This document shows positions 50,101-61,221 of a stretch of 64,000 bases of DNA, in pieces. The DNA lies in assembly GCA_003864495.1 (NCBI GenBank), contig ML133493.1:2549820-2613819 (forward strand), in the 5' to 3' direction. Positions within the stretch are counted from its first letter, which is position 1; each line of letters begins with the position of its first letter. Source of the stretch: Nemopilema nomurai (Eukaryota; Cnidaria; Scyphozoa; Rhizostomeae; Rhizostomatidae). The notes below the pieces were generated by a model. It ran no database searches and was not told where the DNA came from. It saw nothing but the letters and a program-made list of their open reading frames with translations. The position numbers were made by a program, and so were the translations under genes.

Positions 50101-53100
50101 TCATTTTCCCTTGGTTTGCACTTTGCAATTAACCTTCCGGGAGCCAGAATAGAAGTCTGCGTGGCAGCCTCCACAGTAATTAGAGCGGCATCTTGCGTAC
50201 GGATGGGCGGGGCATTTCGCAAACTGACATGGGTTGACAAAACAGCGAACTGGTCGGATGCACACTAGAAAACGAATGCAAGATGTCGAATAGAGAACAT
50301 ATGAAGCAGGACGAAGCATTTTTCAGTGGGACTCTACATGGCTTGTTAGTAGAAGCATTAACGAACAATGCTGCGGGCAATAATCAAAATAACAACATAT
50401 GACAACGAGGTCAAGTAGCTGGCAATGGCGGTTTTAGAGACTTCTAGGCCAGGGGGGCCGAATCATCTGCGGGGCCCTTGTTTGAAAACTTTTTTTCGCC
50501 AATATAATTCTTCAGGCTCTTTTCCGTTAAAATTGTTATTCCTCAAGGTGGTGCCTTTTCAGTTTGTTCTTAGATGTGGGGCCCCTTTTGGGTTAGCAAA
50601 TGCGCGGGGCCTGGGGCAGTGACCCCTGGCCCCCCTGAAAACCGCCACTGGTAGCTGTTCCAGTCAGTGAAGTGGTGGTTAGGCAAATGTTAAGTCAAGC
50701 GGTCAGTTAAGGGTAAGGTGTGCAGTAATGTCAAGACTAGGGCTAGCATCGACAGAAGATACAGGTAGTCAAGAAGCTTTGTGGCAATTGCATAAGAGAC
50801 AAATGCCCCATAACAATACTGGGCTAAACATCACTTCATTGTAAACAGTTTTTTCATGATATAAGTTCCCGTGCAGAGGCATCGCTAAAGGGGGGTAGAA
50901 GGGAGCACTGTACCCCCTAACTCTTGTGCCTGTCGGCATAATGAAGGTTTCGTAGGCAAAATTGAAATATTGCCACCGTCTTGTTTTGTTTTACCTTTAG
51001 CGCATTTGCAATTAAACACATTAAAGATTAGAGCATAGAAGTGTATTGTCAAGGAAATTAACGTTTTAGGAAATTCACTGTGTACTCCCTATAATTGTTT
51101 TTTTGCAGCTCAGGCCCTTGTCCTTAGGGACCAGAAATACATGACTAACATTTTGTACACATTTTTAGAAGGGACAGTTGTGATTGCGAGGCTACGCGGC
51201 TTGAAGGCATGCTTGTTCCAAAGTTCCAGGAAATGGTCGCACAAGACGGCAAAGCGAAATGACCATGCATACATGTGTGCCCATTAAATGAACAAGTAAC
51301 GAAAACAATTATCAGATCTCACCACAGCGGCATGTCTTGCAGCCATGTCGGTCCGTGGCATACTTGTATCCTTTTTGGCAAGCACGACATTTGAACACGC
51401 GACATGGTCTTCTGGGTCTCGTACAGCGCTTGCCAAACAGCATGGGGCAGCACTTGTGAGAACCTCTGCAATCAGCATCCTTCTGGCAACGATCAGTCTT
51501 TTTTATGTTTCCACAGCTTCCAATTCTGCACACAAAAGGAGGTGGACATCTTCCTGGCTTTACACCTGAAAAGTTTCAAATTACTTTTAACGAAAAATTC
51601 CGGAACTATTTGGGTTTGAGTGTAGAAAAAAACATCGTAAGGCTCGCATAACGATGGTCAGCTAGAATGTAACTGTGCAGCTTCCTGATTTCACCAGTCG
51701 AAGATGCTTGTTTTTGCACTTTGCGATGTCAAAAAGGCATTTATTGCTGTATGTTTTGCCATCACTTCCACAGACGGGTTTACGGATCCTTGGGCAAACT
51801 TTATTACAATCTAAAAAACGGAAAAATTAGCTCGAGTTTAAAATTGGAACCGTTTGGACATGTTATCTTAAGTCTGTCATTTGAACTTGAAATTACCAAA
51901 ATACTGGCATTTTATTTCAAAGCTTGTCAATTGGCAGTTTTGTCATTTTTACTATAAAACTATAGCTTGAAGTCTCAAGAAGAAATTTAACATACTTGGG
52001 CAAGGTCCAATCTTAACAAGACGAAGACGATGGTTTTTGCACTTTGCAATGTCAAAGAGACATTTATTGTTATATGTTTTGCCATCACTTCCGCACACAG
52101 GTCTCAAGATCTTAGTGCAACGCTTTTCACACCCTGTAAAATGACAAACATTTGTGTAAGTTTGGTCTACCATAAAAAAAGTTTGGTAGCACTTGTGCTG
52201 CACATTTGTGAAAAATGCACTTTATGGTAAAGATTTCTGTTTCACTTCAGTTGGTCATGGTTTAAGCAATACTTTTTACTCCCTCAAAAAACCAATGAGC
52301 CCATCGCATCGGCCCTATTTCTATAGCTGTCGAATTCGATAACAGTAAAAGAACATAGGTTTTCATTTGCTTTTTCAACATGTCACCATTGAATTTCTTC
52401 TAAAGGTTATCATGAAGGATGCCCAGCAAACAATTTAATTCAAATCGATTGCAAGTTGTTTTAAAGATTGATGCATTGGGACTGCATTCACATGAAAAAT
52501 GAACTGAAAAGTTAGTAACTTTGCAAACAAGTTGAGGTATCTCAATAAAAAGGGAATAGCTCAAGTAAAAGTTTAAAAAATGCTGCCATTAAGAAAAAAT
52601 TTAACATACTTGGGCAACGTCCAATCTTAACAAGACGAAGACGATGGTTTTTGCACTTTGCAATGTCAAAGAGACATTTATTGTTATATGTTTTGCCATC
52701 ACTTCCGCACACAGGTCTCAAGATCTTAGTGCAAGGCTTTTCACACACTGTAAAATGACAAATTAAGTTTCAATGTTTTTCAATGTTTGCACAATCTGAG
52801 GAGTGTCAGACAAAAAGGTACTTTAAGTATGCAAAATTGGCCTGGTATTTCTAGCTATTGATTTAATTTGCACTTAATACTGAACTCAGGAACTTGTAAC
52901 ATGGCAACTAAATTAGTATTTATTATAGAGAAAAAGGAAACAGAAAAGCAAATACCCTTGACACGGTTGGGACAGCATACTGAGAAACGATCAGTTGGGT
53001 GAATATGACAGAATGATCCTCTTGGGCAAACATCCCTAAATGCACAGCGGCCACAGCAAAGAGTCTTGCCTTTGCTGTTCTTCAAAGGGGAAGCAGAGCC

Positions 53101-54032
53101 ATAACATGGCTTGTCTGAAAAAGATTATGTTGCAGCTTAGTACTCTGTAGGTAAACACATTTGGTCAAGTAGAAAAATTCTTCAGATTTAGATGACTGAC
53201 AAATACAAAAATTGCTTACTAAAGGAGGGAGAAAGCTGAAACAAATAAAAGTTAACCATAAAGCTTTATCAGTGGTGCTTAATCAAAATATAAAGTACTT
53301 GAATAGGGTCCATATATCTTTTTATTGGATAGGTTGACAACTTGAAAAAAAACAATTTCCTTCAAGGCTGATGTCTGGAGATTGGCTAAAAGACAACTTA
53401 ATCCTAGAATGGGGTGTACTTGTATTTTCTTGCAGATTTTCTTTTTATTTAGGCAAAGCATGAACTTAGTTAAGGGGCTTCAAGACATTCTGTAAGAAGT
53501 TCTGGAAATAAATATACATTGGTAAATTAGACATTGAGAAGAAGATGAGACATATTAAAAAAACAGGCTTGTTAAGATGTGAAACCTGGCATATATTAAT
53601 TTTGTTCTGAAAACAGATGAGCATACAAAGATACATATCCAAACATTAATGAGTCCCATCTGAAATCTATTTTATTAGGGTTCAATATGTGTGCACATGA
53701 TAGATCTCATGAAAAGTGACCTTTAAAAGTATTATCTTCACATATACTACAAGTGCTTTATGTGCGATACAATGACATGTTATGTAAAATACATATATGT
53801 AAAAGACAAAGCCCTTCCTCTGGTCTAGTTCAAAGGGGGAAATAACTGAATTTCACACCCAATCTCTTTAAAGTGAAATAAAACATACTTGGATCTTTGC
53901 AAGCACCATGGTGCTTGAGCCTCAGTCTTGAGTTTTTGCAGGCAGCACTTTGAAACATACACAAGTTGCCATAGGTTTTTCCATCAGAACCGCATACTGG
54001 CTTGTAAATTTGGGCACAAAATGATGGACAGG
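50101..54032 (-). CDS. Multi-domain Kazal/WAP cysteine-rich secreted protein (protease-inhibitor type)
   Basis: Minus-strand exons each carry one cysteine module, mostly with phase-1 borders. 54032-53889: Kazal (IYKPVCGSDGKTYGNLC). 53114-52956: a WAP/EB-like module (LCCGRCAFRDVCPRGSFC, FSVCCPN). 52747-52610 and 52133-51996: two near-identical Kazal exons (ILRPVCGSDGKTYNNKC). 51810-51674: Kazal (IRKPVCGSDGKTYSNKC). 51565-51312: WAP (CQKDADCRGSHKCCP) plus an antistasin-like tail (CKTCRC), ending in TGA. 50264-50101: another Cys-rich end exon (NPCQFAKCPAHPYARCRSNY), also ending in TGA. Kazal and WAP modules commonly inhibit serine proteases extracellularly; targets cannot be inferred. The last two exons both accept a phase-1 donor and both end the frame, so they look like alternative 3' ends. 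A signal peptide exon is not securely found. A candidate 5' exon is given separately. The gene is real, but its 5' end and exon usage are uncertain. Confidence 0.85.
50423..50650. mobile_element. hAT-like MITE (228 bp) with 8-bp target duplication
   Basis: Ends CAATGGCGGTTTTAGAG (left) and CAGTGGCGGTTTTCAGG (right, read inward). The flanks GTAGCTGG (50415-50422) and GTAGCTGT (50651-50658) match at seven of eight bases. GGGGGGCC repeats sit just inside both ends. CAGTGGCGG termini and an 8-bp duplication are characteristic of hAT elements. It lies just upstream of the last Kazal-gene exon, within its intron. Confidence 0.8.
50873..50935 (+). mobile_element. Possible one-ended hAT remnant
   Basis: CAGAGGCATCGCTAAAGGGG near 50875 resembles a hAT terminus with a G-rich subterminal run. 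No matching opposite end was found within the next few hundred bases, so this is at best a truncated copy. Confidence 0.25.
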
Positions 54033-54449
54033 CTGTTGAAAAAGGACATTTCAGATCAAAACCACAAAAACATGAAACAAAATGAATCCAAATACCTAAA
54101 ATGCAATTCAAGACATACAATTCAAAGCCAGAATCTCTCAAAGGTTTCAAAAATGGCTACAAAATTAATCAGTTTTTTCTTCTAAAATTTGCGTAGTTAA
54201 TGAAAAACTCTCAGCCCTCTGCAGGGCTATAATTTTCAAGAAAAAGTCTATAGTCCTACAGTATTAAAAGCTTTTGCCAATGTTTTACACCATGCAACTT
54301 CTAATTTAGTTGTTCTTGTAAATGCAAAAGTGGCAGAACCAAAAAGAACTGGAAGCAAAATTCACAACAAAATCAAGACTTAAGGCTTTTTATCAAAAAC
54401 ATTTTACTCTCTTAAAACATGCTAACGGAACATTCTTACTAGTACTTAC

Positions 54450-54507
54450 GTTTCCGCGCTAGGGATTCTGAGAAGCAAAACAGCCCCTTAAAATAAATCA
54501 ACCTCAT
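54450..54507 (-). CDS. Candidate 5' exon of the Kazal/WAP gene
   Basis: An ATG at 54507 opens a 58-bp exon (MRLIYFKGLFCFSESLARK) that ends in a good donor (GGAAAC then GTAAGT) in phase 1, exactly the phase needed by the first Kazal exon at 54032. It is short and only weakly hydrophobic, so it may instead be an internal 18-bp exon (54467-54450) preceded by the acceptor TTTTGCTTCTCAG. The true signal-peptide exon could then lie further right. Confidence 0.3.
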
Positions 54508-56159
54508 GTTTAAATACCTTAAAAAACAGCTCAACAGCATTGAATGGAAATGGGAGAATGTAAATGAAACATTAAACAAAACAAATGAAACAAATTTTCA
54601 CAGAAAAATCATTTATACTGAAGGTGATAATCAAATGCAGTTTAATGAAGGAAATATAATATTTTAAAGATTGCAGTTCAGCTTTCTCAATTAAAGCTTA
54701 ATAAGAGCAGACATTTGCGTGATAATCAGAAACGGGTTCATGTAGATACATTCCTCATTAAGTACGGTATTTAGGTTTCTAAATTAAAAGGCAAGCCCAA
54801 TAGAAAGGTAAATCTTTGTATCTGCGAGTTCAACCACTTTTCATATTAAAATCTTTCAGAATGTTTCTTGTCTGGATCAAAGCGAAACTGGAAAATTCGA
54901 GCACTATCGAATGTTAACAAACAATTTTGGCAACGATTTGAAGCAGCACTGTACCAGATGATAAGCTCATTGTGCAGACCAAAACTTGTTATTTATTTCT
55001 GGCCATGTTATCAGTAACAACAACAACAGCAGCAGCAGCAACAACAACGAAAACATCAACAACAACAACATGTACCAAGCAGGTAGGGAACCTGGGATTC
55101 CTCCAAGTTCCTTTTAGATGAATCCTCATTTTAGGCATATTTGATGGAAATGACAGCAAATCAGACAGGACTCTGGTGTTTAGCTATATTATATAATCAG
55201 ATGAAAGCCGCTCCCCACAACTGGTACCGCAAGCAAGCCACCAATAGTATTGTGGACAATCTTCGATCCAGGTCGTCAGAATTGAAATCTTCATCTTTAA
55301 ATTAGTTTGTATTAAGAAACACGCTGTTTAGACCGTTTGGTCAAGAGTTACTTTGCTTTTAATACTTTGATTTTTCTTTAGAGCTTACCCCAACTTGCGA
55401 CTCCAGTAAGTTTTTTATTTTCGGCACATACTAATTATCAACGTGAAGATTCCAACTCTATGCTCGAATTTTGCCTAATGTGGAATTTCCTGGATCGGAA
55501 AACGGGGAAAGCCTTTTGATGATTTCTCAAGGCCTTAAAAACAGCTTGTGTGCTTTTCCCCAGTGAAAAGGGTTTACAAGGAGTGTTTTTCTCTTTCACG
55601 CCTACAATGAATGCTGTTTGAAACCTTACCTAGGTTCTGGAAGTTATCGCTAAGCACAGAAAACAGAACGTTGTTCTCCATGAAACATTTTAATGATACT
55701 AAAAACGCATGTTAAAAAGTGTTAGTTTATTTATCAACAATGAAGATGCTGCGTAGCAGGAACTACGCAGGCAGTACAGGGTTTACAACAAATGCTGCAT
55801 CAATACTTGCTTAATTTAAAATTGATTGTGTATTTTGACAAATTTCTTCGGTATCCGAAATCAGTTTAGTCTGAATCACTTCATCGTTTCAGAATCTGTG
55901 ACCAGTGGCTATTCTCCTGTTTCCTTCAAATTTACGGGCTTGAAAGATTTGAGAGGCGAGAAATCGTTAGAGAAGAAGAAATGTCAATGATGGCCTGGAA
56001 ATTCATTGTACCAAGTCAAGCGATAAATGCAATTAACAAAAACATGAAAATGAAGTAGATTAGTGCATTTATATATATTGATGTAAATTTGCTTTGCGTG
56101 CTCTCACCCAGAAGTAGCTTAAAATAACCCCATGGGTAGAGATGTTTGACACCATTTCA
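54508..56159. other. Non-coding region right of the Kazal/WAP gene
   Basis: AT-rich sequence without recognisable exons, apart from possible unseen 5' exons of the Kazal gene. It includes the CAA/CAG microsatellite listed separately. Confidence 0.4.
55015..55071 (+). repeat. CAA/CAG trinucleotide microsatellite
   Basis: An interrupted (CAA)n(CAG)n(CAA)n tract of about 57 bases. No reading frame suggests it is coding. Confidence 0.8.
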
Positions 56160-56320
56160 TGTTATCACCAGCTTATAACCAGTTTCCTCCGCGCAAGATC
56201 CTCCGCGCAAGCAGCCTGTTCCGCCGTCACCAGGCAATTGTGTGGGGGATGTTCTCCGTGAACTGTCGGTACACCCCAAACAGAGTCGAACTCGTCGAAA
56301 TTGGGCACAAATCTTGCCAT
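56160..56320 (-). CDS. Short open frame, possibly a first exon
   Basis: From the ATG at 56320 the frame reads MARFVPNFDEFDSVWGVPTV and continues to AACAEDLARRKLVISW before a stop. It is richer in GC than its surroundings and begins in a fair AAAAATAATGG context. The frame also runs through GTTATA and GTGATA, which could be donors. No partner exon is identified and I recognise no family. It could be chance. Confidence 0.2.
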
Positions 56321-57110
56321 TATTTTTCTGGTGTTTTTGCCGACAGTCCTTCAAATTGACCCACTATTCGTTGTGAACGCATTTATAGCTTGTGCACAAT
56401 TGTTGCAAAAATTAGCACCTGACAAGCCCACAAACCCACACAGTGATTAACACATACTGTATAAATATCGCGGCTTCGTTGGGGGTGACAAGGTTTTTCA
56501 TGTGATCAGTTCGGTTACCGTAACGACAGAGTGTAAAACATGTGATCAGAATGCGGAACCCGCCAAATCGTTTCAACCCACATCCTTTCCTTAGAAAACG
56601 TAGCGAGAGACAGAATTCAAATAGAATCGAAGTGAAGAGATTAATCGTGTTTCAAATACGGGATACGGATTTTGATGAACCATCTGAACTAGTCAAAACG
56701 ATATTTCTTATCGGTCCATGACTTTTACTTTTACTTTGTGAAAGCGTTTGAAAATGTTTTTAAAAATTGGACTGATAAGAGCTTAAAGCGAGGCAATAAA
56801 CATTACCTACCCCATGAAAACAAACAAACAGCTCAAGCCCTATGATAAAGAGGCAATGACGCAAAAATGAATTATCCACTTGATCATCAATGAAAGGCGC
56901 CTTAATTGGATTAACAAACAGGCATTTAACTCGTTTACACTGGTTTGGGGGTAAACAATGATGACCGACATTTGATCGACTGTACGCGTTTAACATTGAC
57001 TTATAAACATGCAGAAGTCCCATATTAATAGGCACATAAAATGCTATCGTTTGGTGTATAATTTATCTATGTAGGACCTATGGATCGTGGAGAGGTACGA
57101 TAGTGCATTA

Positions 57111-57210
57111 GTTGCGACGTTGCGTCGGTGAAGTTGCGACGTTGCGTCGGTGAAATTGTGACGTTGCGTCGGTAAAGTTGCGACGTTGCGTCGGTGAAGT
57201 TGCGACGTTG
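57111..57210 (+). repeat. 22-bp minisatellite, about 4.5 units
   Basis: The unit is GTTGCGACGTTGCGTCGGTG plus AA. Units at 57111, 57133, 57155, 57177 and a partial one at 57199. Units 1, 2 and 4 are identical; unit 3 has three changes. The unit itself is built of nested GCGACGTTGC words and is CpG-rich in an AT-rich setting. Confidence 0.9.
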
Positions 57211-57321
57211 ATGAGTAGCATGGTACAATCAAAAAAACTGGTCACTTAGGGTCAGGGAACGCTCTGCTGAATATATGACATCTAACCTCTCCGGATTGTT
57301 GAAGTTCACCCTGTCAAGGGC

Positions 57322-57906
57322 TTATTTACAGGGCTTGTCAAGGGCTTTTTTGTAAGCTTTCGGCCATTTTCCTACGGCACCAAAAAGTGTCAGATGTAAA
57401 AGTACTTCACGTCTCGCAACAGTCCCATTGTCCAACTTCAACTCACCCACGTAATAAGAAGACCCAGTTTGAAGCATAGATGGCCCAAATTGTGGGCAAA
57501 AAGATGACATTTTGACAAAACCTCACAAAAGACAACGAAGACAAATGAAAGCTTGTGAAGTTTTTAACGAGGACAACCTTGAATTTCCTGACAGGTTTAT
57601 TGTTATGAATGAGGTTTGTTGAAATGATTACATATAATTTGCAAATGGCAGTTGACTCACCAACAATGTAACAGCGGACCAAAACACAGCCATCTTTTCT
57701 CAACTGGTTGAGCAGAAGATTGAAACTTCGGGGGACAGTTGCAGCCCAGTTATACGAAAACTGATGCGCCACGCCTATTGTTTTGCACCTACAGATAATT
57801 TGCGGAACGGCTTTGGAATGTGGCTTGAGAATGGACAACCCTATTTGAAGACACGAACGCTCTCTGTTTGTGCTATCCAAATATGTATCTTTGCCGTCAA
57901 GGAGTG
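57322..57906 (-). CDS. Last two exons of an unrecognised gene
   Basis: Exon A, 57906-57661, has a good pyrimidine-rich acceptor ending CCGAACAG and a strong donor GGTGAGT. It reads LLDGKDTYLDSTNRERSCLQ, then VPQIICRCKTIGVAHQFSYN and LNQLRKDGCVLVRCYIV. Exon B, 57521-57322, has the acceptor TCTTTTGTGAG, joins in phase 1 and runs through YYVGELKLDNGTVARREVLL and GKWPKAYKKALDKPCK to TAA. The 146 residues are free of low complexity, and the two-exon join keeps the frame, so this is likely real coding sequence. It has no signal peptide or membrane span here, and I do not recognise the family. Upstream exons would lie to the right of 57906, but none is convincing. It could also be a cell-gene-like transposon remnant. 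Confidence 0.5.
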
Positions 57907-60634
57907 CTGTTCGGAAACATGAAATATGAGCACACTAGGTTCATGACAAATACCAGATATTAAACATTACAAAGGATTACAAAACTGCCTTTATTGCCAG
58001 TTTATTAAGAATTTATTTGTACCATAAAACATTTGTGCACCTGAGATTTATCTAAACACAAACAAATCGAATATCTAAAAAGGAAACCCTAGCAAGTTAT
58101 AATTAAAGTATAAAGAGCAGTATAAACAGTATAAAGAAGTTGCTAAATTTTCAGCTTGCAGTGAGTGTTTGCTTTCAATGCTGGTGTAGTTAATGAGGCA
58201 CTCTTACGAAGGCATGAAAAGATGCCTCATTTGCCCCCAGGTACAATGTGAAGAGTGGTATAATTTCATCATCATTTATGTGCAGTTAACAGGGGGTTGG
58301 GTGTTGATGTTGATGATAATGAACAGTTCAAAGCAAATTACGGCCTCTGCTTGAGCTATTACATACAATGCTTGCTAGACAATTGTATACACATCTCATA
58401 CACCTCTCATGATAACAGAAATATACTTTTACGCACACGCTTTGCTAACTTATGTTGTCTGAGAGGCTAGATACACAATTACACCCATGCAACTTTGAGC
58501 TGAGTTGTAGCTGTCCAACTACGTTTGAGTGCGTCATTCCATCATTCCGCTGCTCCACCCTTTCGTGTGAACTTCAGGGTCCGTCGTACGACTGTGTCAC
58601 CTTTTACCGCGACACTCCAGGTGCAATTACGCTAATGACTGTTCACAAAAACAAGGAAAGACTTCCTGTGTCCGATACTTCCTAGCAACAGCAATGACTG
58701 ATGATGGGAAACTGGAGTGGGAAGCAATTGAAGAAAAATCTGTTTTAATTTTAAAGAAACCAGTTCCTAAATCAATTGCCACTCTTTGTAATGTCTTGCA
58801 TCTCCAAGAATTAATTAGCATTGGTCTATTGTCTTTCAAAAGTTTATTGACCGTTATTTTAACCCAGTGTTCGTTACTTGGGTGTGATGGTTGTCCATAA
58901 AATAGGGCGACCGTGTAGAAATGGAAATCCTGGTAAGGATTCATATAATAATGGAGCCACCAAAGTTTCGCACCGACATCATTAAAATTTATCAAAAACA
59001 GCAAATCCTAACTCGAAGGAAAGTAAACAAGTGAAGGTTGAAATTTTGATCAGGACTCCCAATATAAATTTAATTGTCGGGGAAAACCCTACGCGCTCTT
59101 GTGTACATAGTTAATAATAACCCATTCATTAAGTTCGAACTTATCGGCGTAAAGCCTGGTTTCCATATAGCCGTAATGATCGGACGGCTGCCTGCGATGC
59201 GTCACGGATCGATGACAGACATGTCGCTGACAGTCTTTTTTGAATGGGCACATGCTGTGATCGGGAGGATCGGAAAAGTTGAACCAGATCAACTTTTTGA
59301 GTACAACTCTGTGATTAACAAAGTATCTTGAACTAGTGCTTGAAGGATATATAACATTAATGCTCCCGCAAAAACTCTGCTAGAATTGTAGGAGCATGAT
59401 AGAAGATTGGATTTTTAATTAGCTGAGACTTTAGACGGTGTAATGTGAAACGACGAGGTCTGAAAATAGAGAGTGCTGGTCACAGGCGCAAGCACATGCT
59501 GAGCACAAGCTGAGGCTATTGATAAATGTGACGCAAAAGATCTCTCCACGATGCTGAAATTCACAGCTACTGGCGTAAACAATGATGTCCGGTTGGCCTG
59601 CTCCAGCGTAATCAATTTGCTTGAAGCTGGGTATTTAAAGCCTTGATAAATAATCACACACCCTTTTAAGGGACATAATACGTCATCAAACAAAAAACTT
59701 CACATTGTTTGTTTCGTGGCGTCAGTTGCGCTGGGTGCCGAATCTGTTCTTAATCATAATTGTGTGAATTGGTTGTTTCGGTTATTGAAGTTCTATTTTT
59801 AATCATGCACGAATGCGCACGAAGACTTTTTTATGCTTATTATTGTTGCCAATGTACCTAAGCTCAATTCCTTTTTGTCTACGTTTAGATGCCTTAATCA
59901 ATCGAATCTATCTTTTTATTCAAAGATATTTCATAGTCAAAAGTTTATGGAAACTAGAGCATCGAATGCACTAGGTGAAAATTGGAAAAAGAAAAGTAAA
60001 TATATTTTTGTTTCTTGTGTTACGTTTGTGGATCCGGGCAGAGCGAGACAAACAAAGATCACGATATTTGTAACTCTGATCTCCGATCGTTCACCTTAGT
60101 CCCGTTCCTAACTCTTCTGACCTAGCCCTGGTTAATGTAGCATGCAAAATCACTAAACCACAGGGTTGTCAACGCATACAAATAACACAATGGCTAAGGA
60201 TCATTACACTTGCAATGCTGAAGAAGGGCCATTACGTTTATCAGAGAAATTATAATGATAAATTGGCGACAGGCTGGCATTGGGCAGCCAGATCCGGTCT
60301 TCTTTCTCAATCGTCTTTCGAAGAAGCATCATCAGCACTTGGACTGGAGCCGCCCACGCGAGAAGCACTAAAATGTTTCCTTAGTGACAACGGAGCCTAG
60401 CGATGTTGTAACTTGAGCAGAACCGATTAGCCAATGGGCCTAAGACCCCGTTTATGTAGTAGGACCTTCTGCATTAATTAGCATACTTAATTTACACGCT
60501 AACCTCGTTTTCAACTATATATATAACTCTCCTTTTCATTGATATGATCAGTCAGTTTTACATCTCAAAGCAGTTTTACACCTCATCTTTTGCCTGACTA
60601 CTCAAAGTAACAGAGGAATCAGAGGCGGCATTAT
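57907..60634. other. Non-coding or unassigned region
   Basis: No supported gene. Frames at 58452-58685 (+), 58694-58900 (+), 58627-59004 (-) and 60215-60400 (+) have no domain I know and no splice partners. Near 59152 the words AGCCTGGTTTCCATAT and GATCGGACGGCTGCC look like the end of a widespread invertebrate MITE type, but no opposite end is present. Confidence 0.35.
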
Positions 60635-61221
60635 CCCTGTTACATTTACACTGTCCCGGGACACCGTTGTTCAAAGGAGGCTGTATTTCGTCAACCGAGG
60701 CTTTTATTTTGCCGCCAAAATCAACATTTGAAATTTTATGAAAGCGAAAATGGAGAAGGATAAAAACTTCCCTTGGACAGACGAAGAGGTTGCTCTACTT
60801 CTAGGCGTCATTTTAGACAACGAAGATCGTAAATGGCTGCTAATTATATATTTAGTCCAGCGATCGCTATCACTGATTTTTACAAGGTATTAAGGAATTT
60901 GACAACCTTGTTTTGATTTTCAACAGCCATCTTGACAATTCCCTCGTCTAAAAAATTGCGCAAAAATCAAATCCTCGATTACCTGAAACAGCCATACAAA
61001 AGACCTCTTTGTGAATCCGTGACAAAATCGTCTCGGATAGGTGTTTACACTGTCCGTTCAAAAACGGAACCGTAACGGTACAAAATTCGTTAGCTCTCAA
61101 AGCAGGTTCAAAACTGTTCCGGATAGCAGAGCAAAATCGTCGCCTTTCCACAGTGAACGGAAGGGCGAACCGCGACGGTTTTGTCACGGTTCCGAACTTG
61201 CACGGGACACTGTAATCAGGG
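60635..61221. mobile_element. Repeat element remnant with terminal inverted words and SANT fragment
   Basis: The left end CCCTGTTACATTTACACTGT continuing into CCCG resembles the inward-read right end CCCTGATTACAGTGTCCCG. Inside, an AACGGAACCGTAACGG block at 61063-61078 is echoed in reverse by CCGCGACGGTTTTGTCACGG at 61170-61189. No clean target duplication is seen (flanks TTAT and TCTA), so the limits are approximate. The element carries a short Myb/SANT-like frame, as the 39.4-40.1 kb element does. Confidence 0.5.
60738..60893 (+). pseudogene. Truncated Myb/SANT-like DNA-binding frame
   Basis: From the ATG at 60738 the frame reads MKAKMEKDKNFPWTDEEVAL, then LLGVILDNEDRKW, and stops at 60893 after 51 residues. 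PWTDEEVALLL is the first helix of transposon-associated Myb/SANT-like domains. The second and third helices are missing, so this is a broken copy. Confidence 0.5.

Noticed and set aside
58694..58900. Plus-strand frame MTDDGKLEWEAIEEKSVLIL..., with a competing minus-strand frame over the same bases
   Set aside because: Two overlapping frames on opposite strands, neither with a domain or splice partners.
59150..59290. MITE-like end AGCCTGGTTTCCATAT
   Set aside because: No reverse-complement partner or target duplication nearby, so no element can be bounded.
60215..60400. Plus-strand 61-residue frame with GWHWAARSGLLSQ
   Set aside because: No family recognised and no flanking exon; kept only as an unassigned frame in the regional note.
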